Positions 1-10,091 of a stretch of 64,000 nucleotides of DNA are shown here, one piece after another (positions within the stretch are counted from its first letter, which is position 1; every line of letters begins with the position of its first letter). Both the position numbers and the translations under genes were made by a program. The notes beneath the pieces are model-generated. The model had not been told where the DNA came from. It saw only the letters and a program-made list of their open reading frames with translations, and searched no databases. Origin of the DNA: Enterococcus sp. 4G2_DIV0659 (GTDB taxonomy: Bacteria > Bacillota > Bacilli > Lactobacillales > Enterococcaceae); the NCBI RefSeq assembly GCF_002140715.2, contig NZ_NGLE02000001.1, positions 2,143,001 to 2,207,000 of the forward strand, read 5' to 3'.

Positions 1-702
1 ACAACTGGCGAAGGAGCTTTTATGAAAAACATTGATGAAGCCCGCCGTTTAGCAAAAACAATGGTTCGAATTGGTCATCTAGCCAATCGACAAACAATGG
101 CGATCATTTCAGATATGTCACAACCTCTAGGAGAAGCAATCGGCAATAGTTTGGAAGTTGTTGAAGCAATCGAAACACTTCAAGGCAAAGGGCCAGAAGA
201 TTTGTTAGAGATGTGCTATATCTTAGGCAGCCAAATGGTTGTATTGGCTAAACAAGCTGAAACGCTAGATGAAGCAAGAGCAATGCTAAAAGAATCCTTA
301 GAGTCTGGAAAAGCCTTGGAGAAATTCCGTGAAATGATCAGTAATCAAGGTGGCGATGCCAGCATCATTGATAATCCAGAGCGCTTATTGACAGCCAACT
401 ATCAAATTGAATTGCCAGCAAAAGAAGCTGGCGTCGTTCAAAAAATCGTTGCGAATGAAATCGGTATTGCAGCGATGCTTTTAGGTGCTGGAAGAGCGAC
501 GAAAGAAGACGCTATTGATTATGCAGTAGGCATTAAGTTGCATAAAAAAGTCGGTATGCCTGTAGCAAAAGGGGAATCATTGCTGACAATTTATGCTAAC
601 TCAGAATCAATCGAAGAGGTAAAAGAACTTCTATATAAAAATATCCAAATCGGCAGTTCGGCAACAGAGCCTGTGCTGATTCATGATATAATAACTGCGT
701 AA
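1..702 (+). CDS. pdp: Pyrimidine-nucleoside phosphorylase, C-terminal part (5' end outside window)
   Basis: The frame is open from base 1 ([10 protein letters not shown]...), so the ATG at 22 is internal and about 200 N-terminal residues lie outside the window. The visible 233 residues match the second half of the thymidine/pyrimidine phosphorylase family: [15 protein letters not shown] near the start, then the C-terminal domain with LPAKEAGVV and [17 protein letters not shown]. The enzyme cleaves uridine and (deoxy)thymidine with phosphate to base plus (deoxy)ribose-1-phosphate. deoC and cdd follow closely on the same strand, consistent with one pyrimidine salvage unit. Confidence 0.95.
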   Translation, partial: TTGEGAFMKNIDEARRLAKTMVRIGHLANRQTMAIISDMSQPLGEAIGNSLEVVEAIETLQGKGPEDLLEMCYILGSQMVVLAKQAETLDEARAMLKESLESGKALEKFREMISNQGGDASIIDNPERLLTANYQIELPAKEAGVVQKIVANEIGIAAMLLGAGRATKEDAIDYAVGIKLHKKVGMPVAKGESLLTIYANSESIEEVKELLYKNIQIGSSATEPVLIHDIITA

Positions 703-719
703 AGGATGTGTCTAAAATA

Positions 720-1382
720 ATGGAATTAAATCAATTGATCGATCACACTATTTTAAAAGCAGACGCTAAAGAAGACGATGTATTACGTATCATTGAAGAA
801 GCGAAACACTATAATTTCTTCTCGGTTTGTATCAATCCTTGTTGGGTAGCATTGGCAAAAGAGCACTTAGCAGAATCCTCGGTTGCTGTTTGTACCGTCA
901 TCGGTTTTCCACTAGGAGCAAATACATCAGAAGTAAAAGCCTATGAAGCAGCAGACGCGATCAACAATGGCGCGACAGAAGTTGACATGGTCATTAATAT
1001 TGGTGCGCTGAAATCAAAACAATATAAAAAAGTATTAAAAGATATCCAAGCAGTCGTTGATGCGGCTAAAGGGAAAGCATTAGTCAAAGTTATCATCGAG
1101 ACTGCTTTACTAACAGATGAAGAAAAAGTGAAAGTGTGCGAATTAGCAAAAGAAGCTGGCGCTGATTTTGTGAAAACATCGACTGGTTTTTCTACAGGTG
1201 GGGCAACAGTAGCAGATGTTAAATTGATGCGTGAAACCGTTGGACCAGAGATGGGTGTCAAAGCTTCTGGTGGTATTCATAATGAAGCGCAAGCGAAAGC
1301 GATGATTGAAGCTGGTGCAACGAGACTTGGAACCAGTGCGGGTGTGGCGATTATGGAAGGTTCCACAGGGGCAGGTTATTAA
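720..1382 (+). CDS. deoC: Deoxyribose-phosphate aldolase
   Basis: 220-residue class I aldolase, the usual DeoC length. It splits 2-deoxyribose-5-phosphate to glyceraldehyde-3-phosphate and acetaldehyde. The Schiff-base lysine is K152 in VKTSTGF, with the second active-site lysine K181 in KASGGI and acidic D89 in EVDMVINIG. An in-frame GTG at 708 would add four residues but touches the AGGA at 703-706; the ATG at 720 lies about 13 bases after it and gives the conserved [10 protein letters not shown] start, so I chose 720. It lies 17 bases after pdp and is probably co-transcribed. Confidence 0.95.
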   Translation: MELNQLIDHTILKADAKEDDVLRIIEEAKHYNFFSVCINPCWVALAKEHLAESSVAVCTVIGFPLGANTSEVKAYEAADAINNGATEVDMVINIGALKSKQYKKVLKDIQAVVDAAKGKALVKVIIETALLTDEEKVKVCELAKEAGADFVKTSTGFSTGGATVADVKLMRETVGPEMGVKASGGIHNEAQAKAMIEAGATRLGTSAGVAIMEGSTGAGY

Positions 1383-1406
1383 ATCAAATAAAAAGGCGGC
1401 AGACAA

Positions 1407-1802
1407 ATGACAGCAAAACCAGAATGGCTAACGATCGCAAATGAAGCATTAGCAAAAGCATATGTTCCTTATTCTCACTTTCCAGTTGGAGCGTGTCTAG
1501 TAACAAAATCAGGGAAAACCTATCAAGGACTCAACATCGAAAATGCTTCTTATGGATTGACGAACTGTGCAGAACGAACAGCAATTTTTAAAGCTGTATC
1601 AGAAGGTGAACGTGATTTTCAACACTTAGTAATCACTGGGAAAACACCAGAGCCGATTTCTCCATGTGGCGCTTGTCGCCAAGTAATGGCTGAATTTTGT
1701 GCACCAGATATGCCGGTTACATTAGTTGGTGAACAAGGTGTGACAAAGGAAACAACTGTTGGTGAATTACTTCCATATGCTTTTACGGAAAAAGATCTAT
1801 AA
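1407..1802 (+). CDS. cdd: Cytidine deaminase
   Basis: 131-residue homotetramer-type zinc deaminase converting (deoxy)cytidine to (deoxy)uridine, which feeds the uridine phosphorylase step encoded upstream. The catalytic motif is complete: C54-A-E56 (zinc ligand and proton-shuttling Glu) and P86-C87-G88-A89-C90 (two more zinc cysteines). It starts 24 bases after deoC with AAAGGCGG in front of the ATG. No convincing terminator follows; a 356-base spacer separates it from the lipoprotein gene. Confidence 0.95.
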   Translation: MTAKPEWLTIANEALAKAYVPYSHFPVGACLVTKSGKTYQGLNIENASYGLTNCAERTAIFKAVSEGERDFQHLVITGKTPEPISPCGACRQVMAEFCAPDMPVTLVGEQGVTKETTVGELLPYAFTEKDL

Positions 1803-2158
1803 GGCTACATTATTGTACATGTGGCTTTATAAGATCTAGCTACATGAACCAAACCTCTCAACAAATAGACAAAGTGCCTTGGTACACAACGAATGAAAAG
1901 AGTTGATGTAAAAAGGTATCTACTACACTTCGTTTCGATTTCATCAATTTCTAAGTGTCAATAACACTTAGAATTGAAGGACTTGGTTGTTTGAGGTCTG
2001 AGCGGTTCACTCCGCTTTGCTTAGAAACACAAAGAATATAGTGATTTGATGTTGAAAAGTACAAGGTGAACGAAGAGAGAGTTGTTTCACTATTATCTTG
2101 TTTCATTCAGTCGTCTGGCTGTTGAAAATATAAAACTATTTTAGGGGGCTTTACAGAG
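1803..2158. other. 356-base spacer between cdd and the BMP lipoprotein gene, with one hairpin
   Basis: No supportable ORF. There is a perfect 10-bp hairpin at 1949-1958/1964-1973 (TTCTAAGTGT, loop CAATA) without a following T-run, so it does not look like an intrinsic terminator; it may be a regulatory or processing site. The ribosome-binding site TTAGGGGG for the lipoprotein lies at about 2141-2148. I see no promoter with good -35 and -10 boxes. Confidence 0.5.
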
Positions 2159-3256
2159 ATGAAAAAAGCAAAATTATTTGGTTTTGGCTTGACTGCATTA
2201 GCATTAACAGTTGCGTTAGCGGCATGTGGTGGAGGTAAAAAAGATTCAGCAGGTGGCGACTCAAAAGGTGAGGATAAAGATCATAGCGTCGTAGTAATTA
2301 CTGATATCGGCGGCGTAGATGACCGTTCATTCAACCAATCAGCTTGGGAAGGTTTACAAGCTTGGGGGAAAGAACATGGATTGAAAAAAGGAGCGGAGGG
2401 CTTTGATTATATTCAATCAAATGATGCTTCTGAATACGTAACAAATATTGACACGGCTGTTTCTAATGGATTTAAAACAGTCTTTGGAATCGGTTATCTA
2501 CTAACAGACTCAATCAGCACAGCGGCAGATGCAAATCCAGATACACAATTCGGTATCATTGATAGTGTAATTGAAGGAAAAGACAATGTCGTTTCTGCAA
2601 CATTTAAAGACCAAGAAGCAGCTTACTTAGCTGGTGTAGCTGCAGCTTACACAACGAAAACAAATACAGTAGGCTTTATTGGGGGAGAAGAAGGAGCAGT
2701 TATCGATCGCTTTGAAGCTGGTTTCCATCAAGGTGTAATTGATACAGCAAAAGAATTGAAAAAAGACATCAAAGTTGAAGTTGAATATGCTGCTTCATTT
2801 GGTGAACCTGCTAAAGGGAAAGCCTTGGCTGCTTCAATGTATCAAAAAGGCGCAGACATCATTTATCATGCTTCAGGTGGTACAGGACAAGGGGTCTTCC
2901 AAGAAGCAAAAGATTTAAATGAAACAGGCTCTAAAGATAAAGTTTGGGTTATCGGCGTTGATAGCGATCAAGACAAAGAGGGCGCATATAAAACAAAAGA
3001 TGGCAAAGAAGATAACTTTACTTTAACGTCAACACTTAAAGGTGTTGGTGCGGCAGTGCAAGATATCTCAAACCGTGCGTTAGAAGATAAATTCCCTGGT
3101 GGCGAACACTTAGTATACGGCTTGAAAGACGGCGGTGTTGATTTAACAGATGGCTACTTATCTGATGAAGCAAAAACAGCCGTTGAAAAAGCAAAAGAAA
3201 AAATTATTGCTGGTGATATCAAAGCGCCAGAAGCACCTAAAAACGTAAAAGAATAA
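2159..3256 (+). CDS. BMP-family nucleoside-binding lipoprotein of an ABC transporter
   Basis: 365 residues. The N-terminal signal peptide ends in a lipobox LAAC with lipidated C23, followed by a Gly/Lys/Ser-rich linker. The rest is a Bmp/PnrA-type substrate-binding domain: VVVITDIGGVDDRSFNQSA, then SNDASEYVTNI, GFIGGEEGAVIDRFEAGF and WVIGVDSDQD. The closest described systems are BmpA/NupABC of Lactococcus and YufN-OPQ of Bacillus, which take up nucleosides. ATPase and permease genes follow after 175 bases, and nucleoside enzymes flank the locus. Nucleosides as ligand are inferred from family and context. Confidence 0.9.
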   Translation: MKKAKLFGFGLTALALTVALAACGGGKKDSAGGDSKGEDKDHSVVVITDIGGVDDRSFNQSAWEGLQAWGKEHGLKKGAEGFDYIQSNDASEYVTNIDTAVSNGFKTVFGIGYLLTDSISTAADANPDTQFGIIDSVIEGKDNVVSATFKDQEAAYLAGVAAAYTTKTNTVGFIGGEEGAVIDRFEAGFHQGVIDTAKELKKDIKVEVEYAASFGEPAKGKALAASMYQKGADIIYHASGGTGQGVFQEAKDLNETGSKDKVWVIGVDSDQDKEGAYKTKDGKEDNFTLTSTLKGVGAAVQDISNRALEDKFPGGEHLVYGLKDGGVDLTDGYLSDEAKTAVEKAKEKIIAGDIKAPEAPKNVKE

Positions 3257-3265
3257 AACGTTCTG

Positions 3266-3302
3266 CTTAGCGCTGCACGAGTAGCAGCGCTAAGATTTTA
3301 TT
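3266..3302 (+). terminator. Intrinsic terminator / 3' stabiliser after lipoprotein gene
   Basis: Perfect 11-bp GC-rich stem CTTAGCGCTGC / GCAGCGCTAAG (3266-3276/3284-3294), 7-base loop, then ATTTTATT. It sits 9 bases past the lipoprotein stop and before the ATPase gene, so it may be a partial terminator giving more binding protein than transporter. Confidence 0.75.
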
Positions 3303-3304
3303 AA

Positions 3305-3360
3305 GCTTTTAAAGAAAGAAAATGATGCCTTAACAAGACTCGTTTTCTTTCTTTAAGAGC
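3305..3360 (+). other. Second long hairpin before the ABC ATPase gene
   Basis: Left arm 3305-3322 and right arm 3343-3360 pair over 18 positions with one G-U pair; the core is AAAGAAAGAAAA / TTTTCTTTCTTT, with a 20-base loop. No T-run follows directly. Together with the hairpin at 3266 it makes a double stem-loop between binding-protein and transporter genes. Confidence 0.6.
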
Positions 3361-3431
3361 CTAAAAGCTGCTTATTTTAGAAGTACCGCGTTCATTGATG
3401 CACGTGATTAAATCGTTAGGATGTGAAAAAT

Positions 3432-4997
3432 GTGGTTCAGGAAAACTATGTAATTGAAATGCGCAATATCACGAAGCAATTTGGGACATTTAAGGCAAAT
3501 GATAATATCAACTTAACCGTCCGACCTGGAGAAATCCATGCTTTGCTTGGGGAAAACGGTGCAGGAAAATCCACTTTGATGAATATTTTATCTGGGTTAT
3601 TAGAACCAACATCAGGTGAAATATTTATGAATGGTTCAAAGGTGTCGATCAATGGACCTACTGCAGCAAATCGTTTGGGAATTGGGATGGTTCATCAACA
3701 CTTTATGTTGGTGGAGGCATTTACAGTCACCGAAAACATTATTTTAGGCAGTGAACCAACACACGCAGGCGTGCTAGATCGTAAAAAAGCAACGGCAGAA
3801 ATTAAACGAGTGTCTGAGCAATATGGTTTATCCGTAGATCCAGGGGCGTATATTCGTGATATTTCTGTAGGTGCACAGCAACGAGTAGAAATACTGAAAA
3901 CCTTGTATCGCGGCGCAGACATCTTGATTTTTGATGAACCAACAGCAGTCTTGACACCTCAAGAAATCGATGAATTAATCGACATCATGCGTGGACTTGT
4001 GCAAGAAGGAAAATCAATCATTTTGATTACACATAAGTTGGACGAAATTAAAAAAGTAGCAGATCGCTGCACAGTTATTCGCCGTGGTCAGAGTATTGAT
4101 ACAGTGAATGTAAAAGATGTTTCATCACAACAATTAGCAGATATGATGGTGGGACGTTCTGTTTCCTTTAAAACAGAGAAGAAAGTGGCTGAACCCAAAG
4201 AAGTGGTACTTTCAATCAAGGATTTAGTAGTTAAAGAAAGTCGGGGAATAGAAGCAGTTAAAAGTCTGAGTTTAGATATTCGTGCAGGTGAAGTTGTTGG
4301 GATTGCCGGAATTGATGGAAATGGTCAAACGGAGTTAATTCAGGCGCTGACCGGTTTGCGTAAAGCTGAAAGTGGCTCTGTTGAACTAAATGGAAAAGCA
4401 ATCACTAATAAACGTCCACGTGAAATCACAGAAGCCGGCGTAGGGCATGTCCCAGAAGACCGTCACAAATATGGTTTAGTTTTGGATATGACATTAGCTG
4501 AAAATATTGCTTTGCAAACCTATTATCAAAAACCACTAAGTAAGAGTGGGGTTTTAAATTACAATCAAATCAATGCTTATGCGCGTAAATTGATTGAAGA
4601 ATACGATGTACGGACAACGAATGAACTTGTGCCGGCTAAAGCTCTTTCTGGTGGGAACCAACAAAAAGCAATCATTGCCCGCGAAATTGATCGTAACCCT
4701 GATTTGCTGATTGTTTCTCAACCAACTCGTGGCTTGGATGTTGGGGCCATTGAGTATATCCATAAGCGTTTAATCGAACAGCGTGACAAAGATAAAGCTG
4801 TTTTATTAGTTAGTTTTGAATTAGAAGAAATATTGAATGTGTCCGATCGAATTGCTGTAATTCATGCTGGGAAAATCGTCGGAATCGTTGATCCAAAAGA
4901 AACAACTGAGAACGAATTAGGATTATTAATGGCTGGTTATTCATTAGAAGAAGCCAGAGCAGAATTAAGTCAAGAGGTAGGTGAGGCAGTTGAATAA
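3432..4997 (+). CDS. Nucleoside ABC transporter, fused double ATPase subunit
   Basis: About 521 residues with two nucleotide-binding domains, as in the ribose/nucleoside importer family (YufO/NupA type). NBD1 has Walker A GENGAGKST, a signature region SVGAQQRVE and Walker B ILIFDEPT. NBD2 has the divergent Walker A GIDGNGQTE and signature LSGGNQQK, typical of these fused proteins. An in-frame GTG at 3423 abuts the AGGA at 3418-3421; the GTG at 3432 has 10-base spacing and is preferred (uncertain). It energises the two permeases downstream. Confidence 0.92.
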   Translation: MVQENYVIEMRNITKQFGTFKANDNINLTVRPGEIHALLGENGAGKSTLMNILSGLLEPTSGEIFMNGSKVSINGPTAANRLGIGMVHQHFMLVEAFTVTENIILGSEPTHAGVLDRKKATAEIKRVSEQYGLSVDPGAYIRDISVGAQQRVEILKTLYRGADILIFDEPTAVLTPQEIDELIDIMRGLVQEGKSIILITHKLDEIKKVADRCTVIRRGQSIDTVNVKDVSSQQLADMMVGRSVSFKTEKKVAEPKEVVLSIKDLVVKESRGIEAVKSLSLDIRAGEVVGIAGIDGNGQTELIQALTGLRKAESGSVELNGKAITNKRPREITEAGVGHVPEDRHKYGLVLDMTLAENIALQTYYQKPLSKSGVLNYNQINAYARKLIEEYDVRTTNELVPAKALSGGNQQKAIIAREIDRNPDLLIVSQPTRGLDVGAIEYIHKRLIEQRDKDKAVLLVSFELEEILNVSDRIAVIHAGKIVGIVDPKETTENELGLLMAGYSLEEARAELSQEVGEAVE

Positions 4998-6126
4998 TCG
5001 ATCAGAAAGACTACGTAATATTTTAGTCCCTGTTTTATCAGTATTGTTAGGATTTATTCTTGGTGCAATTATTATGCTTATTTCTGGACAAGACCCAATT
5101 ATCGGTTATCAAGCAATGTTAAAAACAGCATTCTTAAATCCTAAAAGTATCGGTGAGATTTTTGTAACAGCTGCACCATTGATTTTAACGGCACTGGGTT
5201 TTGCTGTAGCAAATGCAGCTGGATTTTTTAACATCGGACTTTCAGGGCAAGCGTTATGTGGCTGGGTAGCCAGTATTTGGGTAGCATTGTCGATGCCTGA
5301 TGCTCCGCGCATGGTTGTTTTGCCTCTAGCAGTACTTACAGGTGCGTTGGCGGGTGCGTTGGCGGCAGCAATTCCTGGATTATTGCGTGCCTTCTTTGGC
5401 ACAAGTGAAGTAATCGTTACGATTATGTTGAACTATGTTTTTCTTTATACAAGTACTCACATTGTGAATAATGTCATGTCTGAAAGTGTCTTAGGAACAA
5501 ATAAAGGTGTGACTAAGATCATCGGAGAAAATGCCAGTCTGAGAAATGATTTTTTGAAAGAAATGACGAATGGTTCGCGTTTAAATGGCGGGATTTTTCT
5601 TGCAGTTATTTTCTTAGTACTGATTTGGTTTATGATGAAAAAAACTACGTTAGGATACGAAATTCGCTCGGTCGGGTTGAATCCCTTTGCTTCTGAATAT
5701 GCTGGAATGAGTAGCAAACGTACGATTGTAATGTCAATGGTTATTTCAGGAACATTAGCAGGCTTAGGCGGCGTGGTTCTTGGACTGGGAACATTTGGGA
5801 ATTTCTTTGTTCAAGGTTCATCATTAAGTATTGGGTTTGACGGAATGGCTATTTCATTACTTGGTGCAGGAAGTTCAGTCGGAATATTCCTATCTGCGAT
5901 TTTGTTTAGCGTATTAAAACTCGGTGGTCAAGGAATGCCTCTTCGTGCGGGGGTGCCAATTGAACTTGTAGATGTGGTTATTGCTTCGATTATTTTCTTT
6001 ATTGCCATTAGTTACCTTATTCGCTTCTTATTGGCAAAAGCTTCTGGCAGTAAAAAAGAAGTTGCCGTGGTTGAAGAATTGGCAGGAAAATCAGATCCGA
6101 CGAGTCAAGAAGGAGGAAAAATCTAA
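4981..6126 (+). CDS. Nucleoside ABC transporter permease 1
   Basis: 381-residue integral membrane protein of the BPD_transp_2 (branched amino acid/ribose/nucleoside permease) family, YufP/NupB type, with about ten hydrophobic segments and the conserved NAAGFFNIGLSGQ and LGYEIRSVGLNP loops. The start overlaps the ATPase gene by 17 bases; GTG 4981 and TTG 4990 are both possible. The tail after about residue 355 is hydrophilic. It forms the channel with the next gene. Confidence 0.9.
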   Translation: MRQLNNRSERLRNILVPVLSVLLGFILGAIIMLISGQDPIIGYQAMLKTAFLNPKSIGEIFVTAAPLILTALGFAVANAAGFFNIGLSGQALCGWVASIWVALSMPDAPRMVVLPLAVLTGALAGALAAAIPGLLRAFFGTSEVIVTIMLNYVFLYTSTHIVNNVMSESVLGTNKGVTKIIGENASLRNDFLKEMTNGSRLNGGIFLAVIFLVLIWFMMKKTTLGYEIRSVGLNPFASEYAGMSSKRTIVMSMVISGTLAGLGGVVLGLGTFGNFFVQGSSLSIGFDGMAISLLGAGSSVGIFLSAILFSVLKLGGQGMPLRAGVPIELVDVVIASIIFFIAISYLIRFLLAKASGSKKEVAVVEELAGKSDPTSQEGGKI

Positions 6127-7088
6127 TGGATATTGCATTAATCGCTGTATTGGCGCCGATTATTACACAAACTTTGGTTTATTCGACTCCTTTGGTTTTT
6201 ACGGCTTTGGGCGGGACTTTTTCCGAGCGTAGTGGTATTGTAAACGTAGGACTAGAAGGTATCATGGTTATGGGCGCATTTAGCTCAGTCGTCTTTAATT
6301 TAACCTTTGCTGAAACCTTTGGGGCAGCAACGCCTTGGCTTGCTTGTTTAGTAGGCGGTGTGGTTGGAATGGTATTTTCGCTGTTGCATGCAGTTGCGAC
6401 AATCAATTTAAGAGCAGATCATATTATTAGTGGTACGGTTATCAACTTGATGGCACCAGCATTGGGGATTTTCTTAATTAAAGTAATCTATGGTAAAGGT
6501 CAAACAGATACAATCAAAGAATCTTTTGGGTACTTTTCATTCCCTGTATTAAAAGATATTCCTATTTTGGGAGAATTATTCTTCAAACAAACCTCTTTGC
6601 CAGCATTTGTGGCAATCATTGTCGCGATTCTTTCGTGGTTTGTATTGTTCAAAACTCGTTTTGGTTTACGTCTTCGCTCTGTAGGTGAAAATCCTCAAGC
6701 AGCAGACACACTTGGGATCAATGTCTATCTTATGCGCTATTCAGGCGTATTGATTTCAGGATTTTTAGGTGGTATTGGCGGAGCGGTCTTTGCACAAACG
6801 ATTGCTGGACGTTTTGCGGTAACGACAATTGCTGGTCAAGGATTTATTTCAATGGCGGCGATGATTTTTGGAAAATGGAATCCATTAGGAGCAATGGGAG
6901 CAGCGTTATTCTTCGGATTTGCTCAAAATGTCAGTATTGCTGGATCGAATTTACCAGTCATTTCATCTATTCCAGCTGTTTATCTACAAGCAGCGCCTTA
7001 TGTATTAACTATTATCGTTTTAGTCGTTTTCTTAGGAAAAGCTTCTGGACCAAAAGCAAACGGACAAAACTATATCAAATCCAAATAA
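6126..7088 (+). CDS. Nucleoside ABC transporter permease 2
   Basis: 320-residue hydrophobic permease of the same family (YufQ/NupC type), with ERSGIVNVGLEGIMVMGA and the GLRLRSVGENPQAADTLGIN loop. The ATG shares one base with the stop of permease 1 and has AAGGAGGA in front, so translational coupling is likely. It completes a lipoprotein-ATPase-permease-permease set inside a nucleoside salvage locus. Confidence 0.92.
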   Translation: MDIALIAVLAPIITQTLVYSTPLVFTALGGTFSERSGIVNVGLEGIMVMGAFSSVVFNLTFAETFGAATPWLACLVGGVVGMVFSLLHAVATINLRADHIISGTVINLMAPALGIFLIKVIYGKGQTDTIKESFGYFSFPVLKDIPILGELFFKQTSLPAFVAIIVAILSWFVLFKTRFGLRLRSVGENPQAADTLGINVYLMRYSGVLISGFLGGIGGAVFAQTIAGRFAVTTIAGQGFISMAAMIFGKWNPLGAMGAALFFGFAQNVSIAGSNLPVISSIPAVYLQAAPYVLTIIVLVVFLGKASGPKANGQNYIKSK

Positions 7089-7100
7089 AAAGTTTAGTAT

Positions 7101-7146
7101 AAAAGGGCGGGACTATGGGACATTTTCTTAAGTCATGCCCTTTTTA
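7101..7146 (+). terminator. Intrinsic terminator after transporter genes
   Basis: AAAAGGGC (7101-7108) pairs with GCCCTTTT (7137-7144) around a 28-base loop with a small inner GACT/AGTC pairing; the right arm runs into a T-run. It separates the transporter genes from deoB. Confidence 0.7.
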
Positions 7147-7208
7147 TCAATAGTTTTAGAGTGAACATGTCAGTTTTCTAAAACAAAATCAAAGAAAGAA
7201 GGATGGTT

Positions 7209-8375
7209 ATGTTTAAACGTGTACATCTAATCGTTATGGATTCAGTCGGAATCGGAGAAGCCCCAGATGCTGAAAAATTTGGTGATCTAGGCAGTGATAC
7301 TTTAGGACATATTGCTAAAGAGGCAGGTTTGACGATTCCTAATCTAGAAAATCTAGGTCTAGGAACAATCGCGCCGCTTAAAGACGTAGAAGCCGTTGCT
7401 GATCACAAAGGCTATGCAACTAAATTAGAAGAAATTTCTGTGGGGAAAGATACGATGACCGGTCACTGGGAGATCATGGGGTTAAATATTCAAAAACCTT
7501 TCCGCGTATTTCCTGATGGATTTCCAGAAGAATTACTAAAGCAAATTGAAGAATTTTCAGGACGTAAAATTGTTTGTAATAAACCGTATAGTGGAACGGC
7601 AGTTATTGATGATTACGGGAAACATCAAATGGAAACAGGGGATTTGATCGTTTATACCTCTGCTGATCCAGTGTTACAGATTGCGGCTCATGAAGAGATT
7701 ATCCCATTAGAAGAGCTGTACCGTATTTGTCAGTACGTACGTGATATTACGAAAGATGAACCATACATGATCGGTCGTATCATCGCCCGTCCTTATGTTG
7801 GCGAACCAGATAATTTTACTAGAACAAGTAACCGTCACGATTATGCTCTCGATCCATTTGGACATACAGTGTTGGATTCCTTAAAAGAAAATGGCAAAGA
7901 AGTCATCGCTGTTGGAAAAATCAATGATATTTTCAATGGTCAAGGTATCACTGATTCAGTGCGTACGAAGAGTAATATGGACGGTGTAGATCAATTGCTT
8001 AAAGTAATGAGAAAAGATTTTGAAGGGTTGAGTTTCACTAACTTAGTTGATTTTGATGCATTATATGGTCACCGTCGTGATGTAGTTGGTTATGCCCATG
8101 CGATCGAAGCTTTTGATTTAAGGCTTCCAGAAATCATTGACGCAATGGAGGAAGATGATTTGCTAATGATTACAGCAGATCATGGGAACGATCCGACTTT
8201 CCCTGGAACAGACCATACAAGAGAGTACGTACCACTTCTAGTGTACAGCAAAAAAATGAACGGCCAAGGCAGCTTGCCTCAAGGTCATTATGCAGATATC
8301 TCAGCAACTGTGGCTGAAAACTTTTCAGTTCCAAAAACAGAAAATGGCGAAAGCTTTTTAAATAAACTGGTATAG
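7209..8375 (+). CDS. deoB: Phosphopentomutase
   Basis: 388-residue alkaline-phosphatase-superfamily mutase interconverting (deoxy)ribose-1-phosphate and -5-phosphate. Metal-binding motifs are complete: [16 protein letters not shown] at the N-terminus, [13 protein letters not shown] (catalytic Thr region), and [17 protein letters not shown] near the C-terminus. The ATG at 7203 directly abuts AGAAGGA, whereas the ATG at 7209 has about 6-base spacing and gives [14 protein letters not shown], so I take 7209. It links the phosphorylases to DeoC and the pentose phosphate pool. Confidence 0.95.
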   Translation: MFKRVHLIVMDSVGIGEAPDAEKFGDLGSDTLGHIAKEAGLTIPNLENLGLGTIAPLKDVEAVADHKGYATKLEEISVGKDTMTGHWEIMGLNIQKPFRVFPDGFPEELLKQIEEFSGRKIVCNKPYSGTAVIDDYGKHQMETGDLIVYTSADPVLQIAAHEEIIPLEELYRICQYVRDITKDEPYMIGRIIARPYVGEPDNFTRTSNRHDYALDPFGHTVLDSLKENGKEVIAVGKINDIFNGQGITDSVRTKSNMDGVDQLLKVMRKDFEGLSFTNLVDFDALYGHRRDVVGYAHAIEAFDLRLPEIIDAMEEDDLLMITADHGNDPTFPGTDHTREYVPLLVYSKKMNGQGSLPQGHYADISATVAENFSVPKTENGESFLNKLV

Positions 8376-8385
8376 GAGAGACATA

Positions 8386-9204
8386 ATGACAAAACTAAGT
8401 GAATTATTAAAAGAAACAACAACATTTTTAAAAGAAAAAGGTGTTGGAGACGTTGATTTTGGCTTGATCTTGGGCTCTGGCTTAGGCGAATTAGCTGATG
8501 AAGTAGAAGACGCTATTGCAATCTCTTTTTCTGACATTCCTCATTTTGCCGTTTCTACAGTTGTCGGTCATGCTGGCAAATTGGTTTACGGTACGCTTTC
8601 TGGGAAAAAAGTGTTAGCGATGCAAGGTCGTTTCCACTACTATGAAGGACATTCGATGCGAAAAGTAACCTACCCTGTGCGTGTAATGGCGGCAATGAAA
8701 GCTCACTCAATCATAGTGACAAATGCTGCAGGTGGTGTAAACGAAACCTTCACACCAGGGAATTTGATGTTGATCACAGATCATATCAACTTTACAGGGG
8801 ATAATCCATTGATTGGAGAAAATGATGAAGCAATGGGTCCACGTTTCCCAGATATGAGCCATGCATATACACCAGAGTATCTTGAAATAGCGAAAAAAGT
8901 TGCAAAAGAACAAAACATGCCATTACAAGAAGGCGTTTATATGGGCTATTCTGGTCCCACTTACGAAACACCTGCTGAAATTCGCATGTCACGTGTAATG
9001 GGAGCTGATGCAGTAGGAATGTCGACGGTATCAGAGGTTATTGTTGCAGCACATAGCGGGTTGAAAGTGTTGGGGATTTCATGTATTACAAATTTAGCTG
9101 CCGGAATGCAAAGCAGTTTGAATCACGCAGAAGTTGTTGAAACAACAGAACGTGTGAAAGCGCAATTTAAAGAACTGATTAAAGCAACGTTAGCTGAATT
9201 ATAA
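8386..9204 (+). CDS. punA: Purine-nucleoside phosphorylase (trimeric, PunA type)
   Basis: 272 residues, the length of the low-molecular-weight guanosine/inosine-type PNP. Visible motifs are [11 protein letters not shown] (phosphate site), [25 protein letters not shown] and [15 protein letters not shown]. It starts 10 bases after deoB with TAGGAGAG in front, so the two are co-transcribed. It phosphorolyses purine (deoxy)nucleosides and passes sugar-1-phosphate to DeoB. DeoD, the hexameric type, follows and probably adds adenosine specificity. Confidence 0.93.
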   Translation: MTKLSELLKETTTFLKEKGVGDVDFGLILGSGLGELADEVEDAIAISFSDIPHFAVSTVVGHAGKLVYGTLSGKKVLAMQGRFHYYEGHSMRKVTYPVRVMAAMKAHSIIVTNAAGGVNETFTPGNLMLITDHINFTGDNPLIGENDEAMGPRFPDMSHAYTPEYLEIAKKVAKEQNMPLQEGVYMGYSGPTYETPAEIRMSRVMGADAVGMSTVSEVIVAAHSGLKVLGISCITNLAAGMQSSLNHAEVVETTERVKAQFKELIKATLAEL

Positions 9205-9230
9205 AAAAAGAGAATCAAAGGAGAAAAAAT

Positions 9231-9938
9231 ATGAGTGTGCATATCGAAGCAAAAGAAGGCGAAATCGCAGATAAAATCTTATTACCAGGAGATCCATTAC
9301 GAGCAAAATATATTGCTGAAACATTTTTAGAAAACCCTGTGTGCTATAACCAAGTGAGAGGAATGCTAGGCTATACTGGTATGTATAAAGGAGAACGTAT
9401 TTCTGTTCAAGGAACGGGAATGGGGATGCCTTCAGCAACGATTTATGGTCATGAACTAATCAATTCTTATGGTGTAAAAAAACTGATCCGTGTAGGAACA
9501 TGTGGATCGATTTCAGAAAAAGTTCGGGTTCGAGACTTAGTCATTGCCCAAGCAGCGGCTACGCCTTCTTCAATGATCCGTAATGATTTTCCAAAATATG
9601 ATTTTCCGCAAATTGCTAATTTTGATTTGTTGTTGAAATCTTACACGATTGCAAAAGAGAAAGGCTTCAATACCCATGTAGGAAATGTTCTATCAGATGA
9701 TGTTTTTTACAAAGATAGTATGGATGGTGTATTTGAGCTTGGTAAATTAGGCGTACTAGCGATTGAAATGGAAGCTGCAGCTTTATATTATTTAGCGGCT
9801 AAATTCGATGTTCAAGCTCTAGCGATCATGACCGTTAGTGATAGTTTGGTAACAGGCGAAGAAACAACTGCCGAAGAACGCCAAACAACATTCAACGACA
9901 TGATTGAAGTAGGCCTAGAAACAGCGATCAACAGTTAA
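9231..9938 (+). CDS. deoD: Purine-nucleoside phosphorylase DeoD type
   Basis: 235-residue hexameric PNP family protein: [16 protein letters not shown] (phosphate loop), [20 protein letters not shown] and [12 protein letters not shown], with the catalytic Asp in SDS. RBS AAAGGAG stands before the ATG. It is the last gene of the nucleoside unit and a strong terminator follows. Having both PNP types gives broad purine nucleoside salvage. Confidence 0.95.
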   Translation: MSVHIEAKEGEIADKILLPGDPLRAKYIAETFLENPVCYNQVRGMLGYTGMYKGERISVQGTGMGMPSATIYGHELINSYGVKKLIRVGTCGSISEKVRVRDLVIAQAAATPSSMIRNDFPKYDFPQIANFDLLLKSYTIAKEKGFNTHVGNVLSDDVFYKDSMDGVFELGKLGVLAIEMEAAALYYLAAKFDVQALAIMTVSDSLVTGEETTAEERQTTFNDMIEVGLETAINS

Positions 9939-9952
9939 TAACAATAATTAGT

Positions 9953-9986
9953 AAAACAGCTCCTGCTTTTAGATGGAGCTGTTTTT
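9953..9986 (+). terminator. Intrinsic terminator after deoD
   Basis: Perfect 11-bp stem AAAACAGCTCC / GGAGCTGTTTT (9953-9963/9975-9985) with an 11-base loop and the T-run continuing into 9986. Confidence 0.92.
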
Positions 9987-10027
9987 ATACTACGACTTTA
10001 TCGGATGGGATTAAAGGTTTGTTTTTC

Positions 10028-10055
10028 TTGACACGCCTGGTTGATGGATTATCAT
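10028..10055 (+). promoter_or_regulatory. Promoter of the iron alcohol dehydrogenase gene
   Basis: TTGACA (10028-10033), 16-base spacer, TATCAT (10050-10055). It overlaps the ATG codons at 10041/10044 of the longest ORF, which supports the downstream TTG start. Confidence 0.7.
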
Positions 10056-10091
10056 ATAAATAAGAAACCTGAATTGAACGGAGGAAGAAAA

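Noticed and set aside
2001..2016. AGCGG/CCGCT hairpin in the cdd-lipoprotein spacer
   Set aside because: Only five pairs and no T-run; chance is likely.
10041..10091. Upstream ATG starts for the alcohol dehydrogenase
   Set aside because: No RBS, and the region holds the -35/-10 boxes; family homologues begin near the TTG.
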